A DNA stretch of 64,000 nucleotides, taken from the NCBI RefSeq assembly GCF_003576345.1, contig NZ_QWGB01000009.1, positions 149,513 through 213,512 on the forward strand, in the 5' to 3' direction. The notes below the pieces were generated by a model. That model saw only the letters and a program-made list of their open reading frames with translations. It ran no database searches and was not told the DNA's origin. Of this stretch, positions 8,628 through 17,503 are shown one piece after another (the stretch's first letter is position 1; every line of letters starts with the position of its first letter). Source of the stretch: Henriciella barbarensis. Lineage in GTDB: Bacteria > Pseudomonadota > Alphaproteobacteria > Caulobacterales > Hyphomonadaceae. The position numbers and the translations under genes were made by a program.

Positions 8628-10376
8628 TCAGGCCGCCTCAGTCTCGACCGGTTCACCGAGATTCTTTGGGCCATCGACTTCGAAACGATCAGCCTCACGC
8701 GACACCCAGTCGGCGACTTTCTCTTCGTCCACGCCCAGCTGGCGCAGGATGTCTGCTGCCATTTCGATACCTTTAGGCTCACCCATGGACAGCCAGGCGC
8801 GCATGCCGAGATTGGCGAACCTTTGCCGGTCGGCCTCGTTGTCGACTGAAACAAAGCGCGGCGTATCTGGAAATTCGCGCTGCGCCGCAGGGGTCAGATC
8901 GCGCGAAACTTCATAGCGCGGCGCACCGATGATGACGGCGCGCGGGCTCGGCCCAGCGACGGCTTCAACGAGACGGAGATTTGCGGCATTGCCGAAAGCG
9001 ACCTTATAGCCGTCAGCGATCGCGGAAACGAAACGCTCCGGTTCTGCGTCCAGGCAGACATGAGGGATGTCGTGATCGAAAAGCGCGTCGGCTGCGAGGC
9101 GGCCGGCCTGGGTCATGCCAAAGATGATGACGGGGCGATCGGGGCCGATCGGTGTAATCTCGTTGATCGGTCTGGTCTGGCCTTTCAGCATGTTTGCGAC
9201 TTTGCGCGAGAGCCGCATGCCGCCGGCAGCCCAGAACGGGGCGGCGGCGAGTGAAAGCGCGATGGAGGCGACCGCAATGGTGTCGAGTGCCGGGGGAACG
9301 GCATCGGTTGTCATCACGAGAATGGACAACACAACAAGCGTGAACTCAGACCCCTGCGCCAGCAGGAAGGAAAGCTGCACGCTTCCCGGATTGCTCCACT
9401 TATTGAGGCGTGCGGCTGCGAAGCCGGTGAGTGTTTTAACCAACAAGATTGCGGCCGTGACACCGAGCACGACGGGCCAACGGCTGATAAGCACGCCAAG
9501 GTCTACCGAAAGCCCCACCGACATGAAGAAGAATGAAAGAAGGAGGCCGCGAAACGGGCCGGTTTCCATCTGTACCTGATGTCGGAAAGCCGTCCCTGAA
9601 ACTGCCAGACCGGCCAGGAATGCGCCCAGCGTTAGTGAGAGGCCAAGGAACGCCGTTGCAGAGGCTGCACCTAGAACGAGTAACAGGGTGACAGCGGTGA
9701 AGGCTTCCTGGTTTCGGGTCTGTGCCAGTCCCTTGAAGATCGGGCCCATGAGATAGCGACCGGCCGCAAAGGCTACGATGAAGGCGAGCACGGCGAGGCC
9801 GGCTGCTTTCGCAAGGTTGAGCGCCAGCTGCATGCCATCGCCGCCCGCTCCGAGAGAGTTTGCGAAGATGAGCAGGAAAATGGCGACGATGTCCTGAAAG
9901 ATCAGAACGTGCGTCGTGGACCTGCCAAGCGGGCAGGAGCCGAGGCCGCGTTCCACCATGACACGTGAGACGACCGCCGTTGATGAGAGTCCGAATGATA
10001 TGCCAAGTGCGAGGGCGATTGGCCAGTCGAGCCCGAACAGGGTGAGCGCAATCGTGAACGGCACGCTTGTCAGCACAAGGTGTGCAGGCGCGAGACCCAT
10101 CAGGTCGCGCTGGCTTTCTTTCAACTCGCGCAGGGAAACGTGCAGGCCTATGTCGAACAGCAGGAAAACCACGCCCAACTCTGCCAGGAGGTGCGTTGTA
10201 GAGCTTTCCTCCATGAGGCCGAAAACGTGCGGTCCCATAAGGATACCAACGGCGAGATAGCCGACAATCGGTGAAAGTTTGAGGGCTTTGGAAACCAGTG
10301 CTGCGGCGCCGCCCGCCGCAAGCAACGTCATGGCCGGAATAAGTGCGTCAACTGGTGTTGTTGCGGGGTCCGCCAT
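8628..10376 (-). CDS. CPA2 cation/proton antiporter, KefB/KefC type
   Basis: A 582-residue protein: about 12 membrane segments (residues 10-385) of the Na+/H+ exchanger fold, then a cytoplasmic Rossmann domain of the RCK/TrkA-N type starting near 410 (RPVIIFGMTQAGRLAADAL). This layout is that of KefB/KefC and related potassium/proton antiporters. The start at 10376 follows AGAGGAGG with good spacing; the open frame to 10409 lacks a site. The last 20 residues are acidic. Ion specificity and any glutathione control cannot be read from the sequence. A minus-strand porin gene lies upstream behind its own terminator. Confidence 0.87.
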   Translation of the reverse strand: MADPATTPVDALIPAMTLLAAGGAAALVSKALKLSPIVGYLAVGILMGPHVFGLMEESSTTHLLAELGVVFLLFDIGLHVSLRELKESQRDLMGLAPAHLVLTSVPFTIALTLFGLDWPIALALGISFGLSSTAVVSRVMVERGLGSCPLGRSTTHVLIFQDIVAIFLLIFANSLGAGGDGMQLALNLAKAAGLAVLAFIVAFAAGRYLMGPIFKGLAQTRNQEAFTAVTLLLVLGAASATAFLGLSLTLGAFLAGLAVSGTAFRHQVQMETGPFRGLLLSFFFMSVGLSVDLGVLISRWPVVLGVTAAILLVKTLTGFAAARLNKWSNPGSVQLSFLLAQGSEFTLVVLSILVMTTDAVPPALDTIAVASIALSLAAAPFWAAGGMRLSRKVANMLKGQTRPINEITPIGPDRPVIIFGMTQAGRLAADALFDHDIPHVCLDAEPERFVSAIADGYKVAFGNAANLRLVEAVAGPSPRAVIIGAPRYEVSRDLTPAAQREFPDTPRFVSVDNEADRQRFANLGMRAWLSMGEPKGIEMAADILRQLGVDEEKVADWVSREADRFEVDGPKNLGEPVETEAA

Positions 10377-10418
10377 GCCAATCCTCCTCTGGCCACTATA
10401 TTGGACCATTGTATGACT

Positions 10419-10454
10419 AAAGAAAGACCGCCGCTTCGATTGAAGCGGCGGTCT
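10419..10454 (-). terminator. Terminator of the TorF-type porin gene
   Basis: A 13-base perfect stem, AGACCGCCGCTTC (10425-10437) with GAAGCGGCGGTCT (10442-10454) and a four-base loop. Read on the minus strand it is followed by TTCTTT, which makes it a terminator for the porin gene ending at 10517. Confidence 0.75.
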
Positions 10455-10516
10455 CTTGTTAGACGGGAAGACGAATTCTTCAGTGCTTACCGTGTGGTGC
10501 GGAGCTCAAATCGTTC

Positions 10517-11197
10517 CTAGAGCGAGCGACCAATGGAAACGACGAAGTACTCATCCAGCGAGTCATCGTCGGTAGCGATGAAGCGGAAGTCGAGGTCAAA
10601 GCCTTCGAACGACGTCGTCAGGCCGAGCGAATAGTCGGTATAGTCGCCGCCAGCGTCCACGAAGTCGGAATAGCCGACCGTCGCATCAACCGAGAAGACG
10701 TCATTGATGGGAAGCGCAACGCTACCGGCGTAGTAGAAGGCGTCGCCGATCTCATAGTAGAATTCAGGCGAGTAAGCGATTGATGCGCCAACTTCGAGCG
10801 TATCGCCAAGCGTGGTGCTCGCACCGGCATAGGCTTCGAAGAAGTTCTGCTCTGGATTATCTGGTGCATCCGGATACCAGTAATAGATGACGCCGAGATC
10901 AAGGTCGAATGCGCCGACTGTCGGCGTCCAGCCTGCGTACAGGTCGATCTCGGTGGACGTTCCATCGCCGAAATCAACGCCAGACGCCCAGGTGCCGACA
11001 TAGAAGCTGTCGCTCGCCCAGTCGAAGCCGCCCTGAACCATCGGAGCTTCGTCGGTCTGCGTAATACCGCGGAAGACATAGTTCGATGTGAGCGTAACGT
11101 TGCCGCTCCATTCGCCCTCTTCCTGCGCGAGGGCAGGTGTTGCCATGACCACTGTTGCAGCGGCGAGCGCCCCGAGACGTGTGAATGATTTGAACAT
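10517..11197 (-). CDS. TorF-family putative porin
   Basis: A 226-residue exported protein with a signal peptide cleaved after about residue 24 (ATPALA). The mature N-terminus (WSGNVTLTSNYVFRGITQTD) is the hallmark of the TorF/TIGR02001 family of small beta-barrel proteins, and alternating aromatic strands continue to the end, closing with VVSIGRSL. It probably forms an outer-membrane barrel; the solute is unknown. AGGAGG lies just before the start codon. The gene is monocistronic, with its own terminator. Confidence 0.85.
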   Translation of the reverse strand: MFKSFTRLGALAAATVVMATPALAQEEGEWSGNVTLTSNYVFRGITQTDEAPMVQGGFDWASDSFYVGTWASGVDFGDGTSTEIDLYAGWTPTVGAFDLDLGVIYYWYPDAPDNPEQNFFEAYAGASTTLGDTLEVGASIAYSPEFYYEIGDAFYYAGSVALPINDVFSVDATVGYSDFVDAGGDYTDYSLGLTTSFEGFDLDFRFIATDDDSLDEYFVVSIGRSL

Positions 11198-11357
11198 TGT
11201 TACTACCTCCTTTGCATCCTCATCACGAGGTGCAGACTGGAGGGGTGCTCAAAAGTCAGCCATGACGAAGTAATCGCGTTCGCAAAATTTTGCGCCGCAG
11301 CACGAAAATCAGGCACAAGACGCAAAAATCGCCTGCTTAAGGTGCTGATCGGGGCGA

Positions 11358-12170
11358 TTATCTCGCAGCTAGAGGGGCGTAACCGAGGTGAGTCCCTGCA
11401 TCCACAAGCAAAGTTTCGCCAGTTACGTGGCGTGACGCGTCGGTGAGGAAGAACATGGCCGAGTCCGCGATATCGTCCGGCCCGCTGGCAGCGTTGAGCG
11501 GTGTGGAGCGGGCAACGCTCGCCTCAAGCCGCTCATATTGGTCGGCGCCCATTTCGTCCTTAAACCAACGCGTGCCGATGAAACCGGGGCATACTGCATT
11601 CACGCGGATCGCAGGCGCGAGTGCGCGAGCAAGTGAAAGGGTCATGGTATTGAGCGCACCCTTGGTTGCTGCATACGCCACCGAAGAGCCGATCCCGGTC
11701 ACCCCCGCAATTGACGAAATGTTGAGAACGGTCGACGCACGGCCTGTCTGCTCAAACGCATTTACCATGAGTGGCTTGCAGGCCTGCATGACCAGAAACG
11801 GTCCGGCGACGTTGACGGCATAGGTGTCGAGAAAGTCTTCGCGGCTGAGGGCGTCGAGGTCGGAATGGTCGCGGGCATGGCGGGTGATGCCTGCATTGTT
11901 GACGAGAATATCAAGGCGGCCCCAGGCGGAGGCCGCGTCGGCAAGCTTGCGTGCGCCTTCCTCGGTGGAGACGTCTGCCGCCACAAGCTGGGCCTGTGCG
12001 CCAGCTTCATTGCAGGCGGCTACTGTCGCTTCACCATCGGCTATGCTGCGCGTACAGTTGATAATCACATCGGCGCCGCGCTCGGCGAGACGCAGCGCAA
12101 TGGAGCGGCCAAGCCCTGTTGCCGAGCCCGTTACGATTGCCTTGCGCCCTGCCAGATCCGTGTCAGCCAT
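11358..12170 (-). CDS. SDR-family NAD(P)-dependent oxidoreductase
   Basis: A 270-residue classical short-chain dehydrogenase. The cofactor motif TGSATGLGRSIA is at about 14-25, NNAG at about 89-92, the catalytic Ser in ISSIAGVTG and the Tyr-Lys pair in YAATKG. The C-terminus (LLVDAGTHLGY) resembles FabG-like 3-oxoacyl reductases, but FabG identity is not claimed. It follows rlmH in the same direction after 68 bases, so it may be cotranscribed with the rsfS-rlmH genes. The substrate is unknown. Confidence 0.87.
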   Translation of the reverse strand: MADTDLAGRKAIVTGSATGLGRSIALRLAERGADVIINCTRSIADGEATVAACNEAGAQAQLVAADVSTEEGARKLADAASAWGRLDILVNNAGITRHARDHSDLDALSREDFLDTYAVNVAGPFLVMQACKPLMVNAFEQTGRASTVLNISSIAGVTGIGSSVAYAATKGALNTMTLSLARALAPAIRVNAVCPGFIGTRWFKDEMGADQYERLEASVARSTPLNAASGPDDIADSAMFFLTDASRHVTGETLLVDAGTHLGYAPLAAR

Positions 12171-12238
12171 GCCTGTTTCCTTCCCGGTTGCTTTTGCGCC
12201 ACTTGGCCCGGAGAGGCCTGCGGCGTCAATCGGACGGC

Positions 12239-12703
12239 TTAGGCTTTATGATAGGGAAGTCCTGCTTCGAGGCTTGCGGACCTGTAAAGCTGTTCGGCCA
12301 GCATCACGCGCACGAAACGGTGCGGCCAGGTCTGGACGCCAAATGCCATCGTTTGTGGAACAGCCTCGCGAACCGCTGCGCCATAGCCTTCGGCCCCGCC
12401 GATCAGGAAGCAGATGTCTGTCAGGCCCTTATCGCGCTCCTGCGACAGGAAGGATGAAAATGCGGTGGAGGTGAACTGCTCGCCAAACTCATCCAACCGG
12501 ACAGTTCTGGCGCCGGTGGGGATTTTCCCGAGAAGCCGGTCAGCCTCTGCGTCGAGGCCGCCGGATGAATCGACTTCTATCAGGTCAGCACTTCGAAAGC
12601 CGAGCTGACGCCCGGCTTTTCTGAAACGGTCAATATAGTCGTCGAAGAGCTCGCGTTCGGGGCCTTTCTTGACGCGGCCCACCGCGATTATCGAGATACG
12701 CAC
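12239..12703 (-). CDS. rlmH: 23S rRNA pseudouridine-1915 N3-methyltransferase RlmH
   Basis: A 154-residue protein of the normal family size, starting MRISIIAVGR and ending in YHKA, with the SPOUT-class SAM-binding knot segment CFLIGGAEGYG. RlmH methylates the pseudouridine at position 1915 of helix 69 in assembled 70S ribosomes. It lies 16 bases after rsfS, the standard order in alphaproteobacteria (proA-nadD-rsfS-rlmH). Confidence 0.95.
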   Translation of the reverse strand: MRISIIAVGRVKKGPERELFDDYIDRFRKAGRQLGFRSADLIEVDSSGGLDAEADRLLGKIPTGARTVRLDEFGEQFTSTAFSSFLSQERDKGLTDICFLIGGAEGYGAAVREAVPQTMAFGVQTWPHRFVRVMLAEQLYRSASLEAGLPYHKA

Positions 12704-12719
12704 GTCTCAGGACCGCCGA

Positions 12720-13085
12720 TCAGGCGTGTCCGTGCGCGCTGTCGTCTGCCCAGATCTTCTCCAGATTGTAGAAGCTGCGCACTTCCGGGCGGAAGAGATG
12801 TACAATGATGTCACCAATATCGAGAAGCACCCAATCGGCATTCGGCAGGCCCTCGACCTTAACAGGACGGCCCGTGATTTCCTTCATGCTCTGGGAAAGA
12901 TGATCGGCGATGGAAGCGACGTGACGTGCTGAGCGGCCGGATGCGATGATCATCATATCTGCCAGGGAAGACTTTCCCTGTAGGTCGATCGAAATGATGT
13001 CTTCGGCCTTATCATCTTCAAGATTGTTGATGACGGAGTCGGCAAGCGCGCGAATGTCATCAGCACTGGCTTTGGCGGCCTTCAA
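12720..13085 (-). CDS. rsfS: Ribosomal silencing factor RsfS
   Basis: A 121-residue protein of the RsfS/YbeB/Iojap family: the block LEDDKAEDIISIDLQGKSSLADMMIIASGRSARHV is its signature. It binds uL14 and blocks subunit joining when nutrients are low. The start is a TTG at 13085; no ATG lies upstream before an in-frame stop, and no clear ribosome binding site is visible. It sits between nadD and rlmH, the common alphaproteobacterial order. Confidence 0.94.
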   Translation of the reverse strand: MKAAKASADDIRALADSVINNLEDDKAEDIISIDLQGKSSLADMMIIASGRSARHVASIADHLSQSMKEITGRPVKVEGLPNADWVLLDIGDIIVHLFRPEVRSFYNLEKIWADDSAHGHA

Positions 13086-13166
13086 TGGCTGCGGGCTGGA
13101 AGAGGGCAGGGCTTATTCCTTTTTTCTCAATACAACACCCTTCATAACATGCGCGGCCTAGCGGCT

Positions 13167-13742
13167 CTAGCCTTTTTGCGCGTGGGCCCGCAGTTGCGTC
13201 GAAGAGGTAGCGTCGAACGGCGCTTTCAGGAACACCCAGGCTGGCGGCGCTGTGTGTGGAAGCAGCGCCGCATCTCTTTCGGGCAGGCGTGCGTGAGCAT
13301 ACCGGCGGGCGAAAGGGGAGCTGAGCGCGCGTGGACCTGCGTCAGGGCGTGAAACGATGCAGAGCGGCAGCATCGAGGCAACTGATTCCCAGTTCTTCCA
13401 GTCGTGAAAATTCTGAAGGCTGTCTGCGCCCATGAGCCAGACGAAATTCGCGCCGTGGCAATTGGCCGTGAACGCTCGTACGACGTCGGCCGTGTATCGT
13501 AGCCCCGCCCAATGCTCGAAATCGCTGACGAACATCTTCGGGTGGTTGCCGACAAGCTCACGCACGGCGTGGAGCCTGTCATAGAAATCTGCAGGCTTGG
13601 ATTTTAGCGGGTTGCCGCTGGCTGGCAGCCAGTAGATCCAGTCAAGATTCAACCGTTTCATCGCTGTCTTGGCGACATGCAGGTGGCCAGAATGGGGTGG
13701 GTCGAATGAGCCGCCAAACAGGCCGATACGCTGGGTCGTCAT
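13167..13742 (-). CDS. nadD: Nicotinate-nucleotide adenylyltransferase NadD
   Basis: A 191-residue nucleotidyltransferase. The motif GLFGGSFDPPHSGH (about 7-20) is the nucleotide-binding signature, and the SSTQLRA near the C-terminus is the second substrate motif. It forms deamido-NAD from nicotinate mononucleotide and ATP. The ATG at 13742 puts the signature at the usual position, but the open frame extends to 13847 and a GTG at 13763 is possible; none has a clear ribosome binding site. It follows proA and precedes rsfS. Confidence 0.92.
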   Translation of the reverse strand: MTTQRIGLFGGSFDPPHSGHLHVAKTAMKRLNLDWIYWLPASGNPLKSKPADFYDRLHAVRELVGNHPKMFVSDFEHWAGLRYTADVVRAFTANCHGANFVWLMGADSLQNFHDWKNWESVASMLPLCIVSRPDAGPRALSSPFARRYAHARLPERDAALLPHTAPPAWVFLKAPFDATSSTQLRAHAQKG

Positions 13743-13812
13743 TGCCGGTGGCAGCGTGCGCACAGGGGACAGGTAGGGGGAGGGTAAGGTCAGTGTGATG
13801 TCTTCTGTCTGC

Positions 13813-15099
13813 TCAGGGCCGGGTCTGGCCGGTTCCGCGCACGACATATTTGAAAGTGGTCAGCTGTTCCGCGCCGACCGGGCCGCGGGCATGAATGCGA
13901 CCGGTCGCAATTCCGATCTCTGCGCCCATGCCGAACTCTCCGCCATCAGCAAACTGCGTCGAGGCGTTGTGAAGCGCGATGGCGGCATCGACCTCGTTCA
14001 GGAAACGGTCTGCTGTCGAGGTGTTCTCTGTGACGATGGCTTCGGTGTGACCGGTGCCATAGCGCGCGATGTGGGCAAGCGCGCCATCAAGGTTCTTCAC
14101 CACCTTGATGGAAAGGATCGGCGCGAGATACTCGGTACGCCAGTCCTCTTCAGTGGCTAAAATCATGTCGGGCAACAACTCTTTTGCCAGTGTGTCGCCG
14201 CGCAGTTCGCACCCTGCCTCACGAAGTGGCGCCGCGATAGCCGGAAGAAGGCGCGGCGCAATGGCTTCGTTGATCAGCAGTGTTTCCATCGCCCCGCAGA
14301 CACCGGTTCGCCGCATCTTGGCGTTGAAGGCGATGTCGACGGCTTTCTGCGGGTCGGCGTCCGCGTCGATATAGATATGACAAAGGCCTTCCAGGTGGCC
14401 AATGACAGGAACGCGCGCATCCTTCTGGACGCGCTCGACCAGCCCCTTGCCGCCGCGTGGGACAACGACATCAAGGTTACCATCCAGTCCGGTCAACATA
14501 TGCCCGACCGCCTCGCGTTCCGGCGTGCCGACGAGTTGGAGCGCGTCAGCGGGCAGGCCGGCGCCATCAAGTCCTGAGCGTAGGGCGGTTGCGATGGCAA
14601 GCGCGGAGTTAAGGCTCTCGCTGCCTGCCCGAAGGATTGCCGCATTTCCGGAGCGAAGGCAGAGCGCAGAGGCATCAGCCGTTACATTGGGGCGGGATTC
14701 ATAGATGATGCCGATCACGCCCAGCGGTGTCCGCACGCGTGAAATGTCGAGACCTGAAGGTACCGTCCAGTTGGCGATGGTCTGGCCGACTGGGTCTTCG
14801 AGGCCCGCGATCATGCGGACAGCGTCCGCCATGGCGCGCATGCGTTCCGGGGTCAGCAGAAGGCGGTCCAGCATGGCGTCCGACAGCTGCTTCTGTTTTG
14901 CCTGCTGCATGTCGAGTGCGTTGGATTTCAGGATCTCGCCTTGCGATGTTTCCAGCGCATCCGCCATAGCGAGCAGGCCGCGGCTGCGGTCCTTCGCTGT
15001 CAGGTGGGACAGACGTTGGGAAGCGGCTCTCGCGCGCTTCCCCATGTCGAGCATGAGGTCAGTAAGGCTTGTTTCAGATGTCTGCATAATCCGGCTCAT
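13813..15099 (-). CDS. proA: Gamma-glutamyl phosphate reductase ProA
   Basis: A 428-residue aldehyde-dehydrogenase-fold enzyme of normal length. The catalytic Cys lies in MRRTGVCGAMETLL, and VIGIIYESRPNVTADASALCLRSGNAAI is the family signature. It reduces gamma-glutamyl phosphate to the semialdehyde in proline synthesis. No proB lies upstream here; that side holds trkH in the same direction after an 83-base gap. nadD follows immediately. Confidence 0.95.
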   Translation of the reverse strand: MSRIMQTSETSLTDLMLDMGKRARAASQRLSHLTAKDRSRGLLAMADALETSQGEILKSNALDMQQAKQKQLSDAMLDRLLLTPERMRAMADAVRMIAGLEDPVGQTIANWTVPSGLDISRVRTPLGVIGIIYESRPNVTADASALCLRSGNAAILRAGSESLNSALAIATALRSGLDGAGLPADALQLVGTPEREAVGHMLTGLDGNLDVVVPRGGKGLVERVQKDARVPVIGHLEGLCHIYIDADADPQKAVDIAFNAKMRRTGVCGAMETLLINEAIAPRLLPAIAAPLREAGCELRGDTLAKELLPDMILATEEDWRTEYLAPILSIKVVKNLDGALAHIARYGTGHTEAIVTENTSTADRFLNEVDAAIALHNASTQFADGGEFGMGAEIGIATGRIHARGPVGAEQLTTFKYVVRGTGQTRP

Positions 15100-15182
15100 T
15101 GTGAGAAGTATGTGCAGGAAAGCCGATGGGCGTGCAAGTCAGTGAGCGAAGCCTGCGATACCTGCCGTAGCGCAAGGCCTGC

Positions 15183-16637
15183 CTAGCCGCGCCAGAACCG
15201 GGAGGTCATCAGTGTAAAGACGGCAACGAACTCAAGCCGTCCGAGCAACATGGTCGTGAGGCAGATCCACTTGGCCGCGGTTGGTATGTTCTGGAATGTG
15301 GAGGAGGGGCCAATTTCAGGGCCAAGACCCGGGCCGACATTGGATACGCTGGTCGCCGCGCCGGAAATTGCCGAGAGGGGGTCCATGCCTGTGAGCGAGA
15401 GGAGGACGGCCGCGACGACGAAAGTCGCGAGGTACAGGAACACGAAGACCATGACCGACTGAAGTGTGTCGGAGGACACGACGCGCCCGGCATAGCGTAC
15501 GCGCACGATCCGGTTCGGACGGACGATTTGCGCGGCGTATGCGGCAACCGCCTTGAAGCTGATTTCCAGCCTGAACATCTTGATGCCGCAGGCTGCGGAC
15601 CCGGCGCAGCCGCCAAGAAATGTCGCGGCCAGAAAGATGACTGTTACAGGGCTGCCCCAGGTGTCATAGGGAGCCGAGGCGTATCCGGTGCCTGTCATTA
15701 TCGAGATGATGTTGAACAGCGCCTGCCTGAAGCCGTGGAAGACATGATCGAATATCGGCGGGTCAACGACGGCTTCATGCCAGATTACGATGACTAGCGC
15801 GAACAGAATTGCGAGCCAGAAATAGAGCCTTGGCTGGGGGTCCGACGCAAAGGGGCGCCAGCGCCCATGCAGGATGAGCAGGGTGAGCAGGCTGAATGGC
15901 AAGCCTGCGACGAACATGAAAAAGGTCGCTGCATAGGCGGCAGGCGTGTCACTGAAATAGCCGAATGAGGCATCGTGGGTGGAATACCCGCCTGCCGACA
16001 TTGTCGTCATGGAGTGGGCGATGGCATCAAACGCGCTCATGCCGCAGGCGGCGTATGCGATCGCGCAGATTGCGGAGATGAGCAGGTAGACAATACCCGT
16101 TTGGGCGGTGATTTCGGTGATACGGGGCAGGAATTTGCCTGACACATCCGAGCTCTCGATCTGGAAGAGCTGCATGCCGCCAACGCGCAGCATGGGCAGG
16201 ATCACGATCGCGGTCACGATGATGCCGATACCGCCGATCCATTGCAGGATAGCCCGCCAGAGAAGGATGCCGCGCGGCGTGGAGTCCAGTCCCGTCATGA
16301 CTGTTGCGCCAGTCGTAGTCAGGCCCGACACTGCCTCGAACATGGAGTCTGTAAACCTCATGCCGTAGCTGATAAAGGGAATGGTCGCGATCAGCGGCAG
16401 GGCAATCCAGATCACCACGGTCAAGAGGAAAGCCTCACGGGCGCCTGTAGACGGTGGCGCGCCGCCGGCCAGCACGGCAAGACCTGCGCCGATCAGAATG
16501 CTGACCGCGGACGATACCAGGAAGATGGGCCATTGGTCAGAACTGTCCGCAATGTCCAGCACGGCTGAAGGGATCATTGCTGCGCCCAACAGGGCAACCA
16601 TGATGCCGATGGCAAATATGACAGCTCGAATCTGCAT
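15183..16637 (-). CDS. trkH: TrkH-family potassium uptake protein
   Basis: A 484-residue integral membrane protein with repeated membrane-pore-membrane units. Pore-loop Gly segments appear as SGLTTTGATVM, TTMSAGGYSTH, MTGTGYA and SNVGPGLGPEIG, matching the four selectivity-filter loops of TrkH/KtrB. It takes up potassium with a TrkA-type regulator, which is not encoded nearby. The gene is divergent from mraZ with a 365-base gap. Confidence 0.93.
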   Translation of the reverse strand: MQIRAVIFAIGIMVALLGAAMIPSAVLDIADSSDQWPIFLVSSAVSILIGAGLAVLAGGAPPSTGAREAFLLTVVIWIALPLIATIPFISYGMRFTDSMFEAVSGLTTTGATVMTGLDSTPRGILLWRAILQWIGGIGIIVTAIVILPMLRVGGMQLFQIESSDVSGKFLPRITEITAQTGIVYLLISAICAIAYAACGMSAFDAIAHSMTTMSAGGYSTHDASFGYFSDTPAAYAATFFMFVAGLPFSLLTLLILHGRWRPFASDPQPRLYFWLAILFALVIVIWHEAVVDPPIFDHVFHGFRQALFNIISIMTGTGYASAPYDTWGSPVTVIFLAATFLGGCAGSAACGIKMFRLEISFKAVAAYAAQIVRPNRIVRVRYAGRVVSSDTLQSVMVFVFLYLATFVVAAVLLSLTGMDPLSAISGAATSVSNVGPGLGPEIGPSSTFQNIPTAAKWICLTTMLLGRLEFVAVFTLMTSRFWRG

Positions 16638-16830
16638 CCTTGAGAGCCTCTAGCACCGAACCGGGGCCTAGGTCGCCAAATTCTTCAGGCCGTCAGTACC
16701 CACCTCGGAAGGCCGCCGCTTTTCCCTGACAAAACGCAGGCCACCGGCGAAAAAATGCAGGGGGTTTAATGCGCGTTATTAACCCTTTGTAAATCAGTCA
16801 CTTATTGCCTGCAAAGGGCTCTCACCTGTT

Positions 16831-16858
16831 TTGGCGCTAATCCTTGTTCTCCTATATT
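16831..16858 (+). promoter_or_regulatory. Candidate sigma70 promoter of the dcw cluster
   Basis: TTGGCG (16831-16836), 16 bases, then TATATT (16853-16858). The -10 matches five of six and the -35 four of six consensus bases. Transcription would start near 16865, upstream of the MraZ repeats, leaving a leader of about 140 bases before mraZ. Confidence 0.4.
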
Positions 16859-16910
16859 CTCTCTATGTTCTTGTTCTGGTCGCTTGTGAAATAGCCGAAT
16901 CACCAGCCTC

Positions 16911-16945
16911 GCCCATTGGTGCCCTAGCCTCCCCATGTTATCCCA
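16911..16945 (-). promoter_or_regulatory. Candidate MraZ-binding repeats (four, 10-bp period)
   Basis: GCCCA (16911), GCCCT (16921), CCCCA (16931) and TCCCA (16941) lie exactly 10 bases apart. On the minus strand three read TGGGN and one AGGGC, each with a five-base spacer. MraZ in E. coli binds direct TGGGN repeats with five-base spacers ahead of its own gene, so this is the expected autoregulatory operator, in inverse orientation. It lies just downstream of the candidate promoter and 58 bases before the mraZ start. Confidence 0.62.
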
Positions 16946-16962
16946 AACTTGATCATGATAAT

Positions 16963-16978
16963 CCCACACAGGTGTGGG
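16963..16978. promoter_or_regulatory. Palindrome CCCACAC-AG-GTGTGGG before mraZ
   Basis: Two perfect 7-base arms with a 2-base centre, 25 bases before the mraZ start. Each arm contains a TGGG/CCCA core like the MraZ repeats, so it may be an extra MraZ contact or a leader hairpin near the ribosome binding site. Confidence 0.4.
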
Positions 16979-17002
16979 TCCGGGTTGAAGGGATAGTGGC
17001 TG

Positions 17003-17503
17003 GTGTTCGTTTCCACCTATGAAACTGCGCTTGATGCGAAGGGGCGGGTGTCTGTGCCCGCATCCTTCCGCGCAGCGCTGGGTGGTGGATCGCGTCTCTT
17101 CCTGTGGCCCGCTATGGATGGATCGGGATGTCTTGAAGGCGGCGGCGACGAACTGATGGCTCTCTATCGGCAGACTCTCGCTCGTATGGCGCCAACTGAT
17201 CCGCATCGCCGGGCTTTCATGCATGCCATCTTCACCAAGTCCGCCGATCTCAAGATGGACGATACCGGCCGTATCACGCTGCCAGGACATCTGCTGGAGG
17301 CGGCTGGAATCACGAAGAAACTCGTCTTCGCGGGGGCATTTGACCGCTTCCACATCTGGGAGCCGTCGCGCTTTCAGGCATTCGATGAGAAGATGGCGCA
17401 GGCCGCGCTTGAAAATCAGGGTGCGCTTGATGAGCCTTTCCAGAAGGCCATGGCATCGGGCAACCTGCCAGGTGTCGGCTCGGCCGGCACGGGAGGTCTC
17501 TGA
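17003..17503 (+). CDS. mraZ: Transcriptional regulator MraZ
   Basis: A 166-residue DNA-binding protein with two SpoVT/AbrB-like halves: FVSTYETALDAKGRVSVPASFRAAL (about 2-26) and DLKMDDTGRITLPGHLLEAAGI (about 76-97). The D-x-K-G-R / D-x-x-G-R patterns are the family signature. MraZ represses the dcw cluster by binding repeats before its own gene, which are visible here. The start is GTG at 17003, with a weak GAAGGGA site upstream; the ATG at 17020 is out of frame. Its stop overlaps the rsmH start by one base (TGATG). Confidence 0.95.
   Translation: MFVSTYETALDAKGRVSVPASFRAALGGGSRLFLWPAMDGSGCLEGGGDELMALYRQTLARMAPTDPHRRAFMHAIFTKSADLKMDDTGRITLPGHLLEAAGITKKLVFAGAFDRFHIWEPSRFQAFDEKMAQAALENQGALDEPFQKAMASGNLPGVGSAGTGGL

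Larger units (their letters stand above)
16638..17002. other. 365-base control region between trkH and mraZ
   Basis: No gene is seen here. The trkH-proximal part carries no clear motif. At 16766-16782 there is TTAA-N9-TTAA, which has the wrong spacing for a CtrA site. The second half holds a plausible sigma70 promoter, four phased TGGG-type repeats and a perfect palindrome, each listed separately. The conserved core of RNase P RNA, sometimes found before mraZ in alphaproteobacteria, was looked for and not seen. Confidence 0.6.

Noticed and set aside
16766..16782. TTAA-N9-TTAA before mraZ as a CtrA site
   Set aside because: CtrA needs seven bases between the halves; nine bases is the wrong spacing.
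16638..17002. RNase P RNA gene upstream of mraZ
   Set aside because: The conserved core was not found, and the segment is taken by promoter-like and MraZ-type sites.
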